A stretch of 64,000 bases of DNA from contig NZ_JADWYO010000032.1 in assembly GCF_022414595.1 (NCBI RefSeq), positions 1 through 64,000 of the forward strand, in the 5' to 3' direction. Positions 15,230 to 23,742 of this stretch are shown here, piece by piece. A program made the position numbers and the translations under genes. The notes below the pieces were generated by a model. It ran no database searches and was not told where the DNA came from. It saw nothing but the letters and a program-made list of their open reading frames with translations. This stretch comes from Streptomyces sp. MUM 203J. GTDB taxonomy: Bacteria; Actinomycetota; Actinomycetes; Streptomycetales; Streptomycetaceae. Position 1 is the stretch's first letter; each line of letters begins with the position of its first letter.

Positions 15230-16810
15230 CTAGGCCGAGGGGCAGACCGTGCCGTTCTTCGGGACGGTCCCGGCGAGCAGGTACGCGTTGACCACACGCT
15301 GCACGCAGCGGTCGCCGCTGTTGTACGCGCCGTGCCCCTCACCCCGGTACGTGACCTGGACGCCCACGCCCTCACCCAGCGCCTCGGCCATCGCCGCCGT
15401 GCCCTCGAACGGTGTGGCCGGGTCGCCGGTGGTGCCGACGACCAGGATCGGCGGCGCGCCCGGGGCGCTGACCTCCGGGTGGTCCCAGGTGCCCGGCACC
15501 GGCCACCGGGAGCAGCCCAGCAGCCCCCAGCCCAGGTAGTCGCCGAACACCGGGGAGGCCTCCCGGAACTCCGGCAGCCGCTCCTTCACCTGGTCCACGG
15601 TGAACCGCTGCCTGTCGTCCACGCAGTTGATGGCCGCGTTCGCCGCCTGGAGGTTGTTGTACTGGCCGTTCTCGTCGCGGCCGTTCAGCGAGTCCGACAG
15701 GGCCATCAGGAGGGCCCCGTTGCCGCCGCCCGCCTCGTCCAGGGCCTCTTCGAGGAAGGGCCAGAAGTCCTGGGAGTACAGGGCCTGGGCGATGCCGTTG
15801 GCGGCCTGGGTCTGGGTCAGTTCACGAGTGCCGATGCCCTCGATCGGCTGCTGGTCGAGCCGGGCCAGCAGGTCGATGACGGAGCCCTCGATCTCGGCGG
15901 GGGTGCTGCCCGGCAGCGGGCATTCGTCGCCGCGCGCGACGCAGTCCTCCGCGAAGTTGTCCAGGGCGAGCTGGAAGCCCTTGGCCTGGCCCAGTGCCCC
16001 GTCGGCGGAGGTCCCCCCGGGGTCGACGACCGCGTCCAGTACGGCCCGGCCGACGGTGGTGGGGAACATGTGCGCGTAGACGGCGCCCAGTTCGGTGCCG
16101 TACGAGATGCCGAAGTAGTACAGCTTGGCGTCGCCCAGGACCTGCCGCATCAGGTCGAGGTCCCGGGCGGCGTTCTCGGTGCCGACGAAGGGCAGGATCG
16201 CGCCGGAGTTGTCCTCGCAGGCGTCCGCGTACTTCTTGAGCCGATCCGTGAGGTTCCGCTCCTCCGCGGCGTCGTCCGGGGTGGCGTCCTGTGCGAAGAA
16301 CGCGTCGAGTTCGCGGTCGTCCAGACACTCCACGCCCTGGCTGCGGCCCACCCCGCGCGGGTCGAAGCTGACCAGGTCGTAGCGGCTGCGCAGGGTCTCG
16401 TAGTCGGGCGCGAAGGCGGGCAGCCCGGTGATGCCGGAGCCGCCGGGTCCGCCGAAGTTGAAGATGAGCGAACCGATCCTCCGGGACTGGTCGCGGGCCT
16501 TGGCCCGGATCAGGCCCAGCTCGATCGTCTCGCCGCCGGGGTCCGTGTAGTCGAGCGGCGCCTCCATGAACGCGCACTCCCAGACCGTGCCGTCCGGGAG
16601 CGGACTGGGCGGCGGCTGGTTGCCCTCGGACACCGGGGACGCCGTGCACCGGTGCCAGGACAGCTCCTGCTGGGCGAGGTCCTCCAGCGCGCTCTCGCCG
16701 CCGTCCGGGGGCTCACCGCCGCCGCCGTTGCCGCAGGCCGCGGCGACGAGCACCGCGGCGGCGGCGAGTAGGACGGCGGGGGTACGCCTTGCAGGGCGAG
16801 TGATCGGCAT
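15230..16810 (-). CDS. Secreted lipoprotein peptidase, S33 family (paralogue)
   Basis: A 526-aa paralogue of the downstream gene. The signal peptide ends in a lipobox (VLVAAACG, Cys near residue 27). Catalytic marks are FNFGGPGGSG, VSFDPRGVG, GISYGTELGAVYA (nucleophile Ser), LVVGTTGDPATPFE (Asp) and GEGHGAYNSG (His). The two proteins are alike throughout, with different N-terminal linkers. ATG at 16810 is chosen because the positive n-region MPITRPARR follows. It lies 95 bp beyond modBC and may be read through from the mod operon, but no functional link to molybdate is obvious. Confidence 0.87.
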   Translation of the reverse strand: MPITRPARRTPAVLLAAAAVLVAAACGNGGGGEPPDGGESALEDLAQQELSWHRCTASPVSEGNQPPPSPLPDGTVWECAFMEAPLDYTDPGGETIELGLIRAKARDQSRRIGSLIFNFGGPGGSGITGLPAFAPDYETLRSRYDLVSFDPRGVGRSQGVECLDDRELDAFFAQDATPDDAAEERNLTDRLKKYADACEDNSGAILPFVGTENAARDLDLMRQVLGDAKLYYFGISYGTELGAVYAHMFPTTVGRAVLDAVVDPGGTSADGALGQAKGFQLALDNFAEDCVARGDECPLPGSTPAEIEGSVIDLLARLDQQPIEGIGTRELTQTQAANGIAQALYSQDFWPFLEEALDEAGGGNGALLMALSDSLNGRDENGQYNNLQAANAAINCVDDRQRFTVDQVKERLPEFREASPVFGDYLGWGLLGCSRWPVPGTWDHPEVSAPGAPPILVVGTTGDPATPFEGTAAMAEALGEGVGVQVTYRGEGHGAYNSGDRCVQRVVNAYLLAGTVPKNGTVCPSA

Positions 16811-16905
16811 AGGCCCATGCTCGACGGGCGGCGGGCAGGCCGCCTGCGACGGGCACCCATGCGGGTGGTCGGTCCGGGGGCCGCCCCGGACCCGCTGCCC
16901 AGCTT

Positions 16906-18870
16906 CTACAGAGGCACCACCGTGACCTCCGTCGCCTTCACGCTCACCCACAGCTCCACCCCCTCCGCGATGCCCAGTTCCGCCACCGCGCCCGGCGTCA
17001 CCTCCGCGACCACGTCGAGCCCGGGCCCCGGCGCACCCGACACCAGCACCCGCAGCCGCGCCCCATGGGCGGTCAGCTCCCGGACCACGCCCTGCCACAC
17101 ATTGCGCGGGCTGCTGCCGGAGGGCCGCGCCCGGTGCAGGGACACCGCCTCGGGCGCGACCACCGCGAGGGCGGACGCCCCGTCCGGGGGCGCCGGCGAC
17201 ACGGCGGTGACCAGCAGGGCGTCCCCGCCGTCCAGGGCGAGGCTCCCGTCCCGTACCGTGCCCGGCCAGGCGTTGCGGCCCAGCATGCGGGCCACCCACG
17301 GGGAGCGCGGGTGCCGGGCCACCTCCGCGGGTTCGGCGTACTGGACGAGGCGGCCGTCCTCCAGGACCAGCACCCGGTCGGCCAGCGACACCGCCTCCAC
17401 CGGGTCGTGCGTCACGATCAGGCACACCCCCGGGAACCCCGCGAGATGCTGCCGCAGGGTGTGCCGTACACGCGCGCGGGTCGTCTGGTCCAGCGCGGCG
17501 AGCGGCTCGTCCAGCAGCAGCAGCCTGGGCCGCGCGGCGAGCGCCCGGGCCAGTGCGACCCGCTGGGCCTGGCCCCCGGAGAGCTGGCCGGGTCTGCGGT
17601 GGGCGAGCGGACCGACGCCCAGCCGGTCCAGCCGCCGGCCCGCCGCCGCGCGCGCGTGGGCCCGGGAGACACCCTGGGCGCGGAGCCCGTACGCGGTGTT
17701 GGCCAGGGCCGACAGGTGCGGGAACAGGGCTCCGTCCTGCGGCACCCACGCGATGCCCCGGCGGTGCGGCGGCGTGTCGGCGAGCTCGGCGCCCCCGAGC
17801 CGCACGGACGAGGCCACGGCCCGGGGGGTGAGGCCCAGCAGGGCGCGCAGGAGGGTGGTCTTCCCGGCGCCGTTCGGCCCGACCACGGCGACGGTCGTCC
17901 CGGCGGGCACGTCCAGGACGATGCGGACGGCTCCGGTGACCGTGGCGGTGAGGGGCCAGGCTTCACCGGTCTCCTGCGGGGCACCCGCGGCGGCCGTGAG
18001 TGTGTCGGCGGGCCCCGGCGGGCCGGGAGGCTCCGGCGCGGCGGAGTCCTCCGGCGCCCTAGCCGCCTCGCGCGCCCCGAGCCAACGCCCTCGCAGCGCC
18101 ACCAGCACCGCCGTCGCCACGACGAGCAGCAGCAGCGAGACCGCGACCGCGCCCTCCGGGTCGTTCTGGAGCAGCAGGTACACCTGGAGCGGCAGGGTCT
18201 GGGTGACGCCCGGCAGGTTCCCCGCGAACGTGATCGTCGCGCCGAACTCGCCCAGCGCCCGCGCCCAGCACAGCGCGGCGCCCGCCACCAGCCCGGGGCC
18301 CGCCATCGGCACGGTCACCGTGAAGAACGCCCGCAGCGGTCCGGCGCCCAGTGACGCCGCGGTCTCCTCGTACCGCGGGTGCAGCCCCGCCAGCGCGCCC
18401 TCCAGGCTGATCACCAGGAACGGCATCGACACGAACGCCGCCGCCAGCACCGCGCCCCCCGTCGTGAACGGCAGCGTCACCCCGAACCAGTCGTTCAGCA
18501 TCCCGCCCAGCAGCCCGCGCCGCCCGAACCCCTGGAGCAGCGCCACGCCCGCCACGGTGGGCGGCAGCACCATCGGCAGCATCACCAGCACCCGTACGAG
18601 CGCCTTGCCGGGGAAGTCCACGCGGGCCAGCAGCCAGGCCAGCGGCACCCCGAGCAGCAGGGACAGCAGCAGGGCCCAGCCCGACACGACCAGCGACAGC
18701 CCGAGCGCCTCCCGTACCGCGGGAGCCGTCAACCGCCCGGGGAGGCCCGCCCAGGGCGCGTTGGCCAGCACCCCCGCGAGCGGCACCAGCAGGAAGACCA
18801 CCGCCAGCAGGGCGGGCAGCGCCAGCGCGACGGGGACGCGGCGGGGGAGCCCGCGCATGCGGCGTCTCAT
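16906..18870 (-). CDS. modBC: Molybdate ABC transporter, fused permease-ATPase (ModB-ModC)
   Basis: A 654-aa protein carrying both the membrane and ATPase parts of a molybdate importer. Residues about 1-270 are a ModB-type permease with five to six helices and the EAA-like loop ETAASLGAGPLRAFFTVTVP. A Pro/Ala-rich linker follows (about 275-305), then an ABC ATPase: Walker A GPNGAGKTT, Q-loop WVPQDGALFPHL, signature LSGGQAQRVALARAL, Walker B LLLLDEPLAALD, H-loop VTHDP. The last 130 residues form a TOBE/MOP-like region that may bind molybdate. The ATG at 18870 overlaps the modA stop (ATGA), so translation is coupled. In most bacteria modB and modC are separate genes; no frameshift is needed here. 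It works at the cytoplasmic membrane with ModA. Confidence 0.9.
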   Translation of the reverse strand: MRRRMRGLPRRVPVALALPALLAVVFLLVPLAGVLANAPWAGLPGRLTAPAVREALGLSLVVSGWALLLSLLLGVPLAWLLARVDFPGKALVRVLVMLPMVLPPTVAGVALLQGFGRRGLLGGMLNDWFGVTLPFTTGGAVLAAAFVSMPFLVISLEGALAGLHPRYEETAASLGAGPLRAFFTVTVPMAGPGLVAGAALCWARALGEFGATITFAGNLPGVTQTLPLQVYLLLQNDPEGAVAVSLLLLVVATAVLVALRGRWLGAREAARAPEDSAAPEPPGPPGPADTLTAAAGAPQETGEAWPLTATVTGAVRIVLDVPAGTTVAVVGPNGAGKTTLLRALLGLTPRAVASSVRLGGAELADTPPHRRGIAWVPQDGALFPHLSALANTAYGLRAQGVSRAHARAAAGRRLDRLGVGPLAHRRPGQLSGGQAQRVALARALAARPRLLLLDEPLAALDQTTRARVRHTLRQHLAGFPGVCLIVTHDPVEAVSLADRVLVLEDGRLVQYAEPAEVARHPRSPWVARMLGRNAWPGTVRDGSLALDGGDALLVTAVSPAPPDGASALAVVAPEAVSLHRARPSGSSPRNVWQGVVRELTAHGARLRVLVSGAPGPGLDVVAEVTPGAVAELGIAEGVELWVSVKATEVTVVPL

Positions 18871-19616
18871 GGCGTCTCGAAGCCCGCCTCGGCCAGCAGC
18901 CGCCGCGCGGCCGCCGACCGCAGCCAGGTCACGAACCCGTCGGCGGCCTCGGCGTCCTCCGAGCCGTCGAGGGCCGCCGCCGGGTACGACGCGACGGCGT
19001 TCTGCGCGTCCGGCACGGCGACGGTGCCGACCTCTCCGCCGGCCGCCGCGGCGTCGGTGGCGTACACGAGTCCCGCGTCCGCCTCGCCCAGCCGGACCTT
19101 GCCGAGCACGGCCCGCACGTTCGGCTCCTCGGAGACCGGGCGCACCTCCACCCCGGCCCGGTCCAGGATCTGCCTGCCGTACCGCCCCACGGGCACCTCG
19201 GGCGCGGCGAGCACCACCTTCAGGTCGCCGCGGGCCAGGTCCTCCAGGCCGCCGATGCCCTCGGGGTTGCCCTTGGCGGTCGCGATGGTGAGCTTGTTGC
19301 GGGCGATGACGACGGGATCGCCCGTCTCGTCCGCGAGGCCGTCCATGGTCGTGGTGTCGGCGGTCACGAGGACGTCGCCGGGCGCGCCCTGCCGCACCTG
19401 GGAGGCCAGCTCCTGGGATCCGGCGAAGGAGAACACGATCTTCGTGCCCGGGTGCTCCTTCTCGTAGGCGGCGCCGACGTCCTCGAACACGTCCGTCAGG
19501 GAGGCCGCGGCCAGGACGGTCACCTGGCGGTCGCCCGTGCCGCCGCCGGAACCGCCGCACGCGGCCAGCGGGACGAGCAGCACGGCGGCGAGCAGTGCGC
19601 CCGTGGAACGTCGCAT
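18867..19616 (-). CDS. modA: Molybdate-binding lipoprotein ModA
   Basis: A 249-aa periplasmic-type solute-binding protein anchored as a lipoprotein (signal ending LLVPLAACGG). It delivers molybdate/tungstate to the transporter. ModA features include TVLAAASLTDVFEDVG at the mature N-terminus, FSFAGSQELASQVRQGAPGD (oxyanion-binding Ser), LTIATAKGNP, and AGLVYATDA. ATG at 19616 is supported by GGAGGG five nt upstream; upstream in-frame codons are not signal-peptide-like. It lies 19 bp after the regulator gene and overlaps modBC by 4 bp, forming a single operon. Confidence 0.93.
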   Translation of the reverse strand: MRRSTGALLAAVLLVPLAACGGSGGGTGDRQVTVLAAASLTDVFEDVGAAYEKEHPGTKIVFSFAGSQELASQVRQGAPGDVLVTADTTTMDGLADETGDPVVIARNKLTIATAKGNPEGIGGLEDLARGDLKVVLAAPEVPVGRYGRQILDRAGVEVRPVSEEPNVRAVLGKVRLGEADAGLVYATDAAAAGGEVGTVAVPDAQNAVASYPAAALDGSEDAEAADGFVTWLRSAAARRLLAEAGFETP

Positions 19617-19635
19617 GACAGCCCTCCTGCGCCGC

Positions 19636-20046
19636 TCAGACCCGGTCGATGTGGACATTGGTCGACTTCACCCGCGCCACCGCCTCGACGCCCACCTCCA
19701 GGCCCAGCTCCTCCACGGCCTCACGGGTGAGCAGGGACACCAGGCGGTGCGGACCGGCCTGGATCTCCACCTGTGCGGCCACGTCCCCGAGCTTCACGGC
19801 CGTGACGATGCCCGCGAACGCGTTGCGTGCGCTGGTGTAGGGCGCCTCGCCGGGCTCGGTCTCCGCCTGCCGGGCCAGCCCGACGGCGAACGCCGCCAGG
19901 TCCGGGCCGTCGACGAGCCGCCGGCCCGTCTCGTCCCGGCGGGTGGGCAGCCGTCCGGCGTCGGCCCAGCGGCGCACGGTGTCGGCGCTCACGCCGAGGA
20001 GCCGGGCCGCCTGCTGTGTGCTGTAGGACCTGATGGGTGACCGCAT
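19636..20046 (-). CDS. MerR-type HTH plus TOBE/MOP domain protein (ModE-like regulator)
   Basis: A 136-aa protein combining a MerR/excisionase-type DNA-binding helix-turn-helix (residues about 6-50: YSTQQAARLLGVSADTVRRW, then DETGRRL) with a C-terminal molybdate-binding MOP/TOBE domain (about 68-136: SARNAFAGIVTAVKLGDVAA, then VARVKSTNVHI). As first gene of modA-modBC it is the likely molybdate-sensing regulator, equivalent to ModE but built on a different HTH. ATG at 20046 is chosen because the HTH begins at once; no clear ribosome-binding site is seen, so the mRNA may be nearly leaderless. An imperfect inverted repeat spans the start region. Confidence 0.85.
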   Translation of the reverse strand: MRSPIRSYSTQQAARLLGVSADTVRRWADAGRLPTRRDETGRRLVDGPDLAAFAVGLARQAETEPGEAPYTSARNAFAGIVTAVKLGDVAAQVEIQAGPHRLVSLLTREAVEELGLEVGVEAVARVKSTNVHIDRV

Positions 20047-20081
20047 GTGCGGCAATGTAGGCTCGTGTAGGCCGCATCTGC
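20043..20081. promoter_or_regulatory. Candidate molybdate operator at the mod operon start
   Basis: Two features are superimposed over the regulator start. One is an imperfect inverted repeat (GCATGTGCGGC against GCCGCATCTGC, 9 of 11 positions). The other is a direct repeat TGTAGGC at 20056-20062 and 20066-20072, spaced one helical turn apart. The position suits autorepression by the MOP-domain regulator. No biochemical evidence is visible in sequence. Confidence 0.4.
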
Positions 20082-20166
20082 AAGCAAGATCATGGGATCT
20101 GCCTGGGAGATGCAACCCTCGTGGTGGGAACCTACAGCGAGGCGGGGTGCGTCCGTCCGGGGTGGG

Positions 20167-23061
20167 CTACAGCGCGCCCTTCCGGGTCAGGTAGTTGAAC
20201 GAGAACCAGCCCGGCAGCACCGGCAGCCACAGCGTCAGCAGCCGGTACAGCAGCACCGCGGGCGCCGCCACCTCGCTCGGTACGCCGGCCAGCAGCAGAC
20301 CGCCGTACAGGGCGCCCTCGACGGCGCCCACACCGCCCGGTGTCGGAGCGGCCGAGCCGATCGCGTTGCCCGCGAGGAACACCACGGCGAGGCTGGCGTA
20401 GCTCAGCGGCTGCTCCCCGTCCGCGAACGCCCGGATCGACGCGTCCAGGCACAGCACGAACATCGCCGTCAGCAAGAGCATGCCGCCGATGCCGGTGAGT
20501 AGCTTCCCCGGCCGCTGGAGCACGTCCAGCATGCGCGGCACGACCCCCGCGAACAGCGACCGCAGCCGTGTCGACACGAACTTGCGCAGCGCCGGGATCG
20601 CCGTCACGACCAGCACCAGCACCGCGATCGTCAGCAGGCCCGCGATGACCGACCGGGACGGCGTCAGGTCACCCTGCGACCGTTCCGTCCCGGTCAGATA
20701 GCCGAACAGCAGCAGAAGCAGGATGTGCGCGCCCAGACCGAACAGCTGGGAGGCTCCGACACTGGCGACCGCCAGGCCCGGCCGGATCCCGGACCTCTGC
20801 AGGAACCGCGTGTTCAGCGCCACACCGCCGACCGCCGCCGGAGCGACGATCTTCACGAACGACCCGGCCACCTGCGCCACGACCGTCCGCCGGGCGGACA
20901 CCCGCTCCGGTACGAAGCCCAGCAGGCTCATCGCCGCCGCGAGGTACGTCAGCGCCGAGAACACGGCGGCTGCCGTCACCCAGCCCCACGAAGCGTCGCG
21001 GATGCTCGACAGCGGGACGCTGGCGATCTGCGACAGCAGGAAGTAGGCGGCGACGGCGCCCGCGAGGAGACTGATGAGCGTGCGCGGCCTGATCCGCTCC
21101 AGGCGCACCGGCTCGACCGGTGCCTGTGGCCGGATCAGCAGCACCTGGCGGCGGATCTGCGCCAGCAGGTCCTCCTCCCGGGCCCCGTGCAGGGCGTCCT
21201 CCAGGGCCCGCTTCTCGGCCTGCTTCTCCGCCCGGGCGGCCTTGCGGTCCGCCTTCGTGGGGGCCTGGCCCTCACCCGCCGCCCCGGAAGTGGCGAGCCG
21301 GGCCTGCTTGGCGGACTCCGAGGCCTTCAGCAAGGCGTCCCGCTGCCGCTGGGACCGCTCGCGGGCCAGCCGGCGCAGCGTCGCGCGGGTGGACCGGGAC
21401 AGCGCGATCGGCTGGAGCAGCGGCAGGCAGTCCGCGACCTTGTCCGGCCCCAGCACCTCCAGGGCCACCGCCACCGCCCGCTCGGCGCCCACGCGCAGTC
21501 CCAGTGTCGTCAGCAGCTGCGCGATGTCCATGCGCAGGATCAGGTCTCCGGCGGCGATCTCACCGCCCCGCAGATCCGTGATCACCACCTTGCCGGAACG
21601 ATCCACCAGCAGGGCGTCGCCTGCCAGCCTGCGGTGCGCGATACGGCGGGACTGCAGGGCTCTGACCTGCTCCCAGCAGCCCCGCATCACCTGGTCGGTG
21701 ACCTCCGCGTCGGCCAGCGAGTCCAACGGCCGGCCCGCCCGGTGCTCATACACCAGCATCACGGCGTCCGGGCCCAGCTCGGATGTCGCGATCAGCTTCG
21801 GCGCGTTCGCCCCGGCCGCGATCGCCGCGTACGCCAGCAGCGCCTCCTGCTCCAGTGCCTGGCGCAGCGACTGGATGGAGCGGCGGGTGGTGAAGCCGCG
21901 CAGGGTGAGGCGGCGCCAGACCCGGTAGAAGAAGCCGTGCGCCTGCTGCTCCCGGTCGACGACGGTCACGTCGAGGGGGGAGCCCTCCTCCAGGGTCACG
22001 ATGTAGCGGCGGCCCCGGTCGCCCTGCTCGGCGGTCTCCGGAACCCCGGCTTCCGCTCGCATGGCCGACACCGGGCGGAAACCCACGTGGCGCAGCCCGG
22101 CCAGCAGGGTCTGGCCGGTGGGGCGGACGTTGGGGGTGCCGACGGTGTAGAGGGTGCCGTACGCGACGGTCCAGCCGATCAGGATCGTCAGGATGATCGA
22201 GAGCGGGGTCGTGTAACCGGCGACGAGCATCGTGAACGCGTCGAGCAGGATCACCGTCCACAGCAGGAACCGCCAGCGCGGTCTCCGGGCCATGCCCACG
22301 GCCGCCATGTACGCGATCACCGGGGCGAGGTAGCCGTGGACCGGGTCGGTGAGCCCGCCGCCGGTCTGGGGGCGGGTCAGCGCGTCCTGGATGGTGCCGG
22401 GGGCGGCTCTGGCCACCCACAGGTCCGTGGCGAGGGTCACCCCGTGCGCGAGGACGGCCGCGAGGACGCCGTCAGCGATGCGCAGGCCGTCCCGTTTGAT
22501 GAGCCGCTCGATCGCGAACGCCACGGGGACGAGCAGCACGGCGATGCTGGACACCAGCCCCGCGACCTTGACGAACACGTCGGGCGCCTGTCCGGTGCCC
22601 TTGGTGATGTCCTCCTCCAGGCCGGTCGTCGTGCCGTGCGCGAACGCGGCGATGGCGAGGACGACGGCGATGCAGAGGACGCCGACGAGGAGGCGGAGGA
22701 GGTCGGACGGCCGGTGCACGCGTGCGGCGAGCAGGGGTTCGTCGCCGTCGACCCGGTCGTTCGGACCGTCGGCGGCGGAGTCTCCGCCACCGGTTCCGCC
22801 GTCGCCGGGGCCGTTGTCGGCGGAGCCGTTCCCGGTCGTGCCGCTCCTGGCACGGACGCCGTTGCTGCGGCCGCTCGGCGCCGGGCCGCTCGGCGTCGGA
22901 CCGCCGTCGGCGGCGCCCCTGCCGGAGCCGTTCGGCGTCAGACCGCCGGGGGAGCGGGAACCGGTTTCCGGGTGTGGCTCGGCGTCAGGAGTGCTCGCCG
23001 TCTCCGCAGGCTGCACGTCCTGTCCCTCCGCCTTCTCTGACTCTTCTTGATCTCGTATCAC
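20167..23061 (-). CDS. Large membrane protein: kinase-like domain plus UPF0104/LPG-synthase-type region
   Basis: A 964-aa multidomain protein. Residues 1-105 are Gly/Pro/Asp-rich and disordered. About 115-330 hold several membrane helices. About 375-540 look like a degenerate protein-kinase/phosphotransferase fold: VMLVYEHRAGRPLDSL resembles the hinge, HRRLAGDALLVD stands where HRDxxxxN is expected, and VVITDLRGGEI where DFG is expected. Key catalytic residues are replaced, so it may be inactive. About 545-640 is charged and coiled-coil-like. About 655-960 is a lysylphosphatidylglycerol-synthase-type/UPF0104 flippase region with PTPGGVGAVEGAL near the end. No aminoacyl-transferase domain follows. 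It may move lipids or polyprenyl-linked substrates. Monocistronic and divergent from the alkyltransferase-like gene. Confidence 0.82.
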   Translation of the reverse strand: MIRDQEESEKAEGQDVQPAETASTPDAEPHPETGSRSPGGLTPNGSGRGAADGGPTPSGPAPSGRSNGVRARSGTTGNGSADNGPGDGGTGGGDSAADGPNDRVDGDEPLLAARVHRPSDLLRLLVGVLCIAVVLAIAAFAHGTTTGLEEDITKGTGQAPDVFVKVAGLVSSIAVLLVPVAFAIERLIKRDGLRIADGVLAAVLAHGVTLATDLWVARAAPGTIQDALTRPQTGGGLTDPVHGYLAPVIAYMAAVGMARRPRWRFLLWTVILLDAFTMLVAGYTTPLSIILTILIGWTVAYGTLYTVGTPNVRPTGQTLLAGLRHVGFRPVSAMRAEAGVPETAEQGDRGRRYIVTLEEGSPLDVTVVDREQQAHGFFYRVWRRLTLRGFTTRRSIQSLRQALEQEALLAYAAIAAGANAPKLIATSELGPDAVMLVYEHRAGRPLDSLADAEVTDQVMRGCWEQVRALQSRRIAHRRLAGDALLVDRSGKVVITDLRGGEIAAGDLILRMDIAQLLTTLGLRVGAERAVAVALEVLGPDKVADCLPLLQPIALSRSTRATLRRLARERSQRQRDALLKASESAKQARLATSGAAGEGQAPTKADRKAARAEKQAEKRALEDALHGAREEDLLAQIRRQVLLIRPQAPVEPVRLERIRPRTLISLLAGAVAAYFLLSQIASVPLSSIRDASWGWVTAAAVFSALTYLAAAMSLLGFVPERVSARRTVVAQVAGSFVKIVAPAAVGGVALNTRFLQRSGIRPGLAVASVGASQLFGLGAHILLLLLFGYLTGTERSQGDLTPSRSVIAGLLTIAVLVLVVTAIPALRKFVSTRLRSLFAGVVPRMLDVLQRPGKLLTGIGGMLLLTAMFVLCLDASIRAFADGEQPLSYASLAVVFLAGNAIGSAAPTPGGVGAVEGALYGGLLLAGVPSEVAAPAVLLYRLLTLWLPVLPGWFSFNYLTRKGAL

Positions 23062-23159
23062 CAGTCACCGCCCGGAAGATGGTGGCATGACCGGGAGGCG
23101 CAGGACCGCATCAGGGTCGGCCGACCGGGTCGCTGTCGCAGTCGTGCGCGTGGTGCAGG

Positions 23160-23591
23160 ATGGACCGGATGGACCGGAAGACCGCCGAGGAGGCCGTGGG
23201 AGACATGGAGGCCGAGGACCCCGGGCAGCGGGCCGCCGACCGGCTGCCCGACTACGCGGAGCGCGTACTGGAGACCGCGGAGTCCATCCCGCCCGGCCGG
23301 GTGATGACCTACGGGGACGTCGCGGAGTGGCTGGGAGAGGGAGGGCCCCGTCAGGTGGGGCGCGTGATGGCGCTGTACGGCGGCGGAGTGCCCTGGTGGC
23401 GGGTCGTACGGGCCGACGGCAGGCTGCTGCCCGGCCACGAACTGCGGGCGCTCGCCCACTACCGCGGGGAGGGCACACCGCTGAGGGACGCGGCCGCGGC
23501 GCACACCGACGGGACCCATCTGCCGCGCCTCGACATGCGCCGGGCCAGATGGGACGGCGACGACCCCGGCCGCTCGATGGCCCACAATTGA
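23160..23591 (+). CDS. Alkyltransferase-like (ATL) MGMT-family DNA-binding protein
   Basis: A 143-aa protein of the O6-alkylguanine-DNA alkyltransferase fold. The DNA-binding part is clear: IPPGRVMTYGDVAEWLG (recognition helix region) and RQVGRVMALYGGGVPWWRVVRADGRL. The active-site motif PCHRV of true MGMT is replaced by PWWRV, so the acceptor cysteine is absent and a Trp occupies that site, as in ATL proteins. ATL proteins flag bulky alkyl lesions for nucleotide excision repair rather than repairing them directly. The C-terminal extension (LPRLDMRRARWDGDDPG) is typical of actinobacterial members. adnA begins 152 bp downstream, in a DNA-repair neighbourhood. An alternative ATG lies at 23169. 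Confidence 0.88.
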   Translation: MDRMDRKTAEEAVGDMEAEDPGQRAADRLPDYAERVLETAESIPPGRVMTYGDVAEWLGEGGPRQVGRVMALYGGGVPWWRVVRADGRLLPGHELRALAHYRGEGTPLRDAAAAHTDGTHLPRLDMRRARWDGDDPGRSMAHN

Positions 23592-23742
23592 CAGCTTCCG
23601 CCATCCGGCGGGCCGGTGCCCACTCACCACCGCTCCTTCACCCTCGCGACACCCACCGGCGACAGCCCGCACACCGACGACCAGCCACCCACCGACGACG
23701 CACCCACCATCAGCGCGTCCAGCACCAGGACCGGCGATCCAC

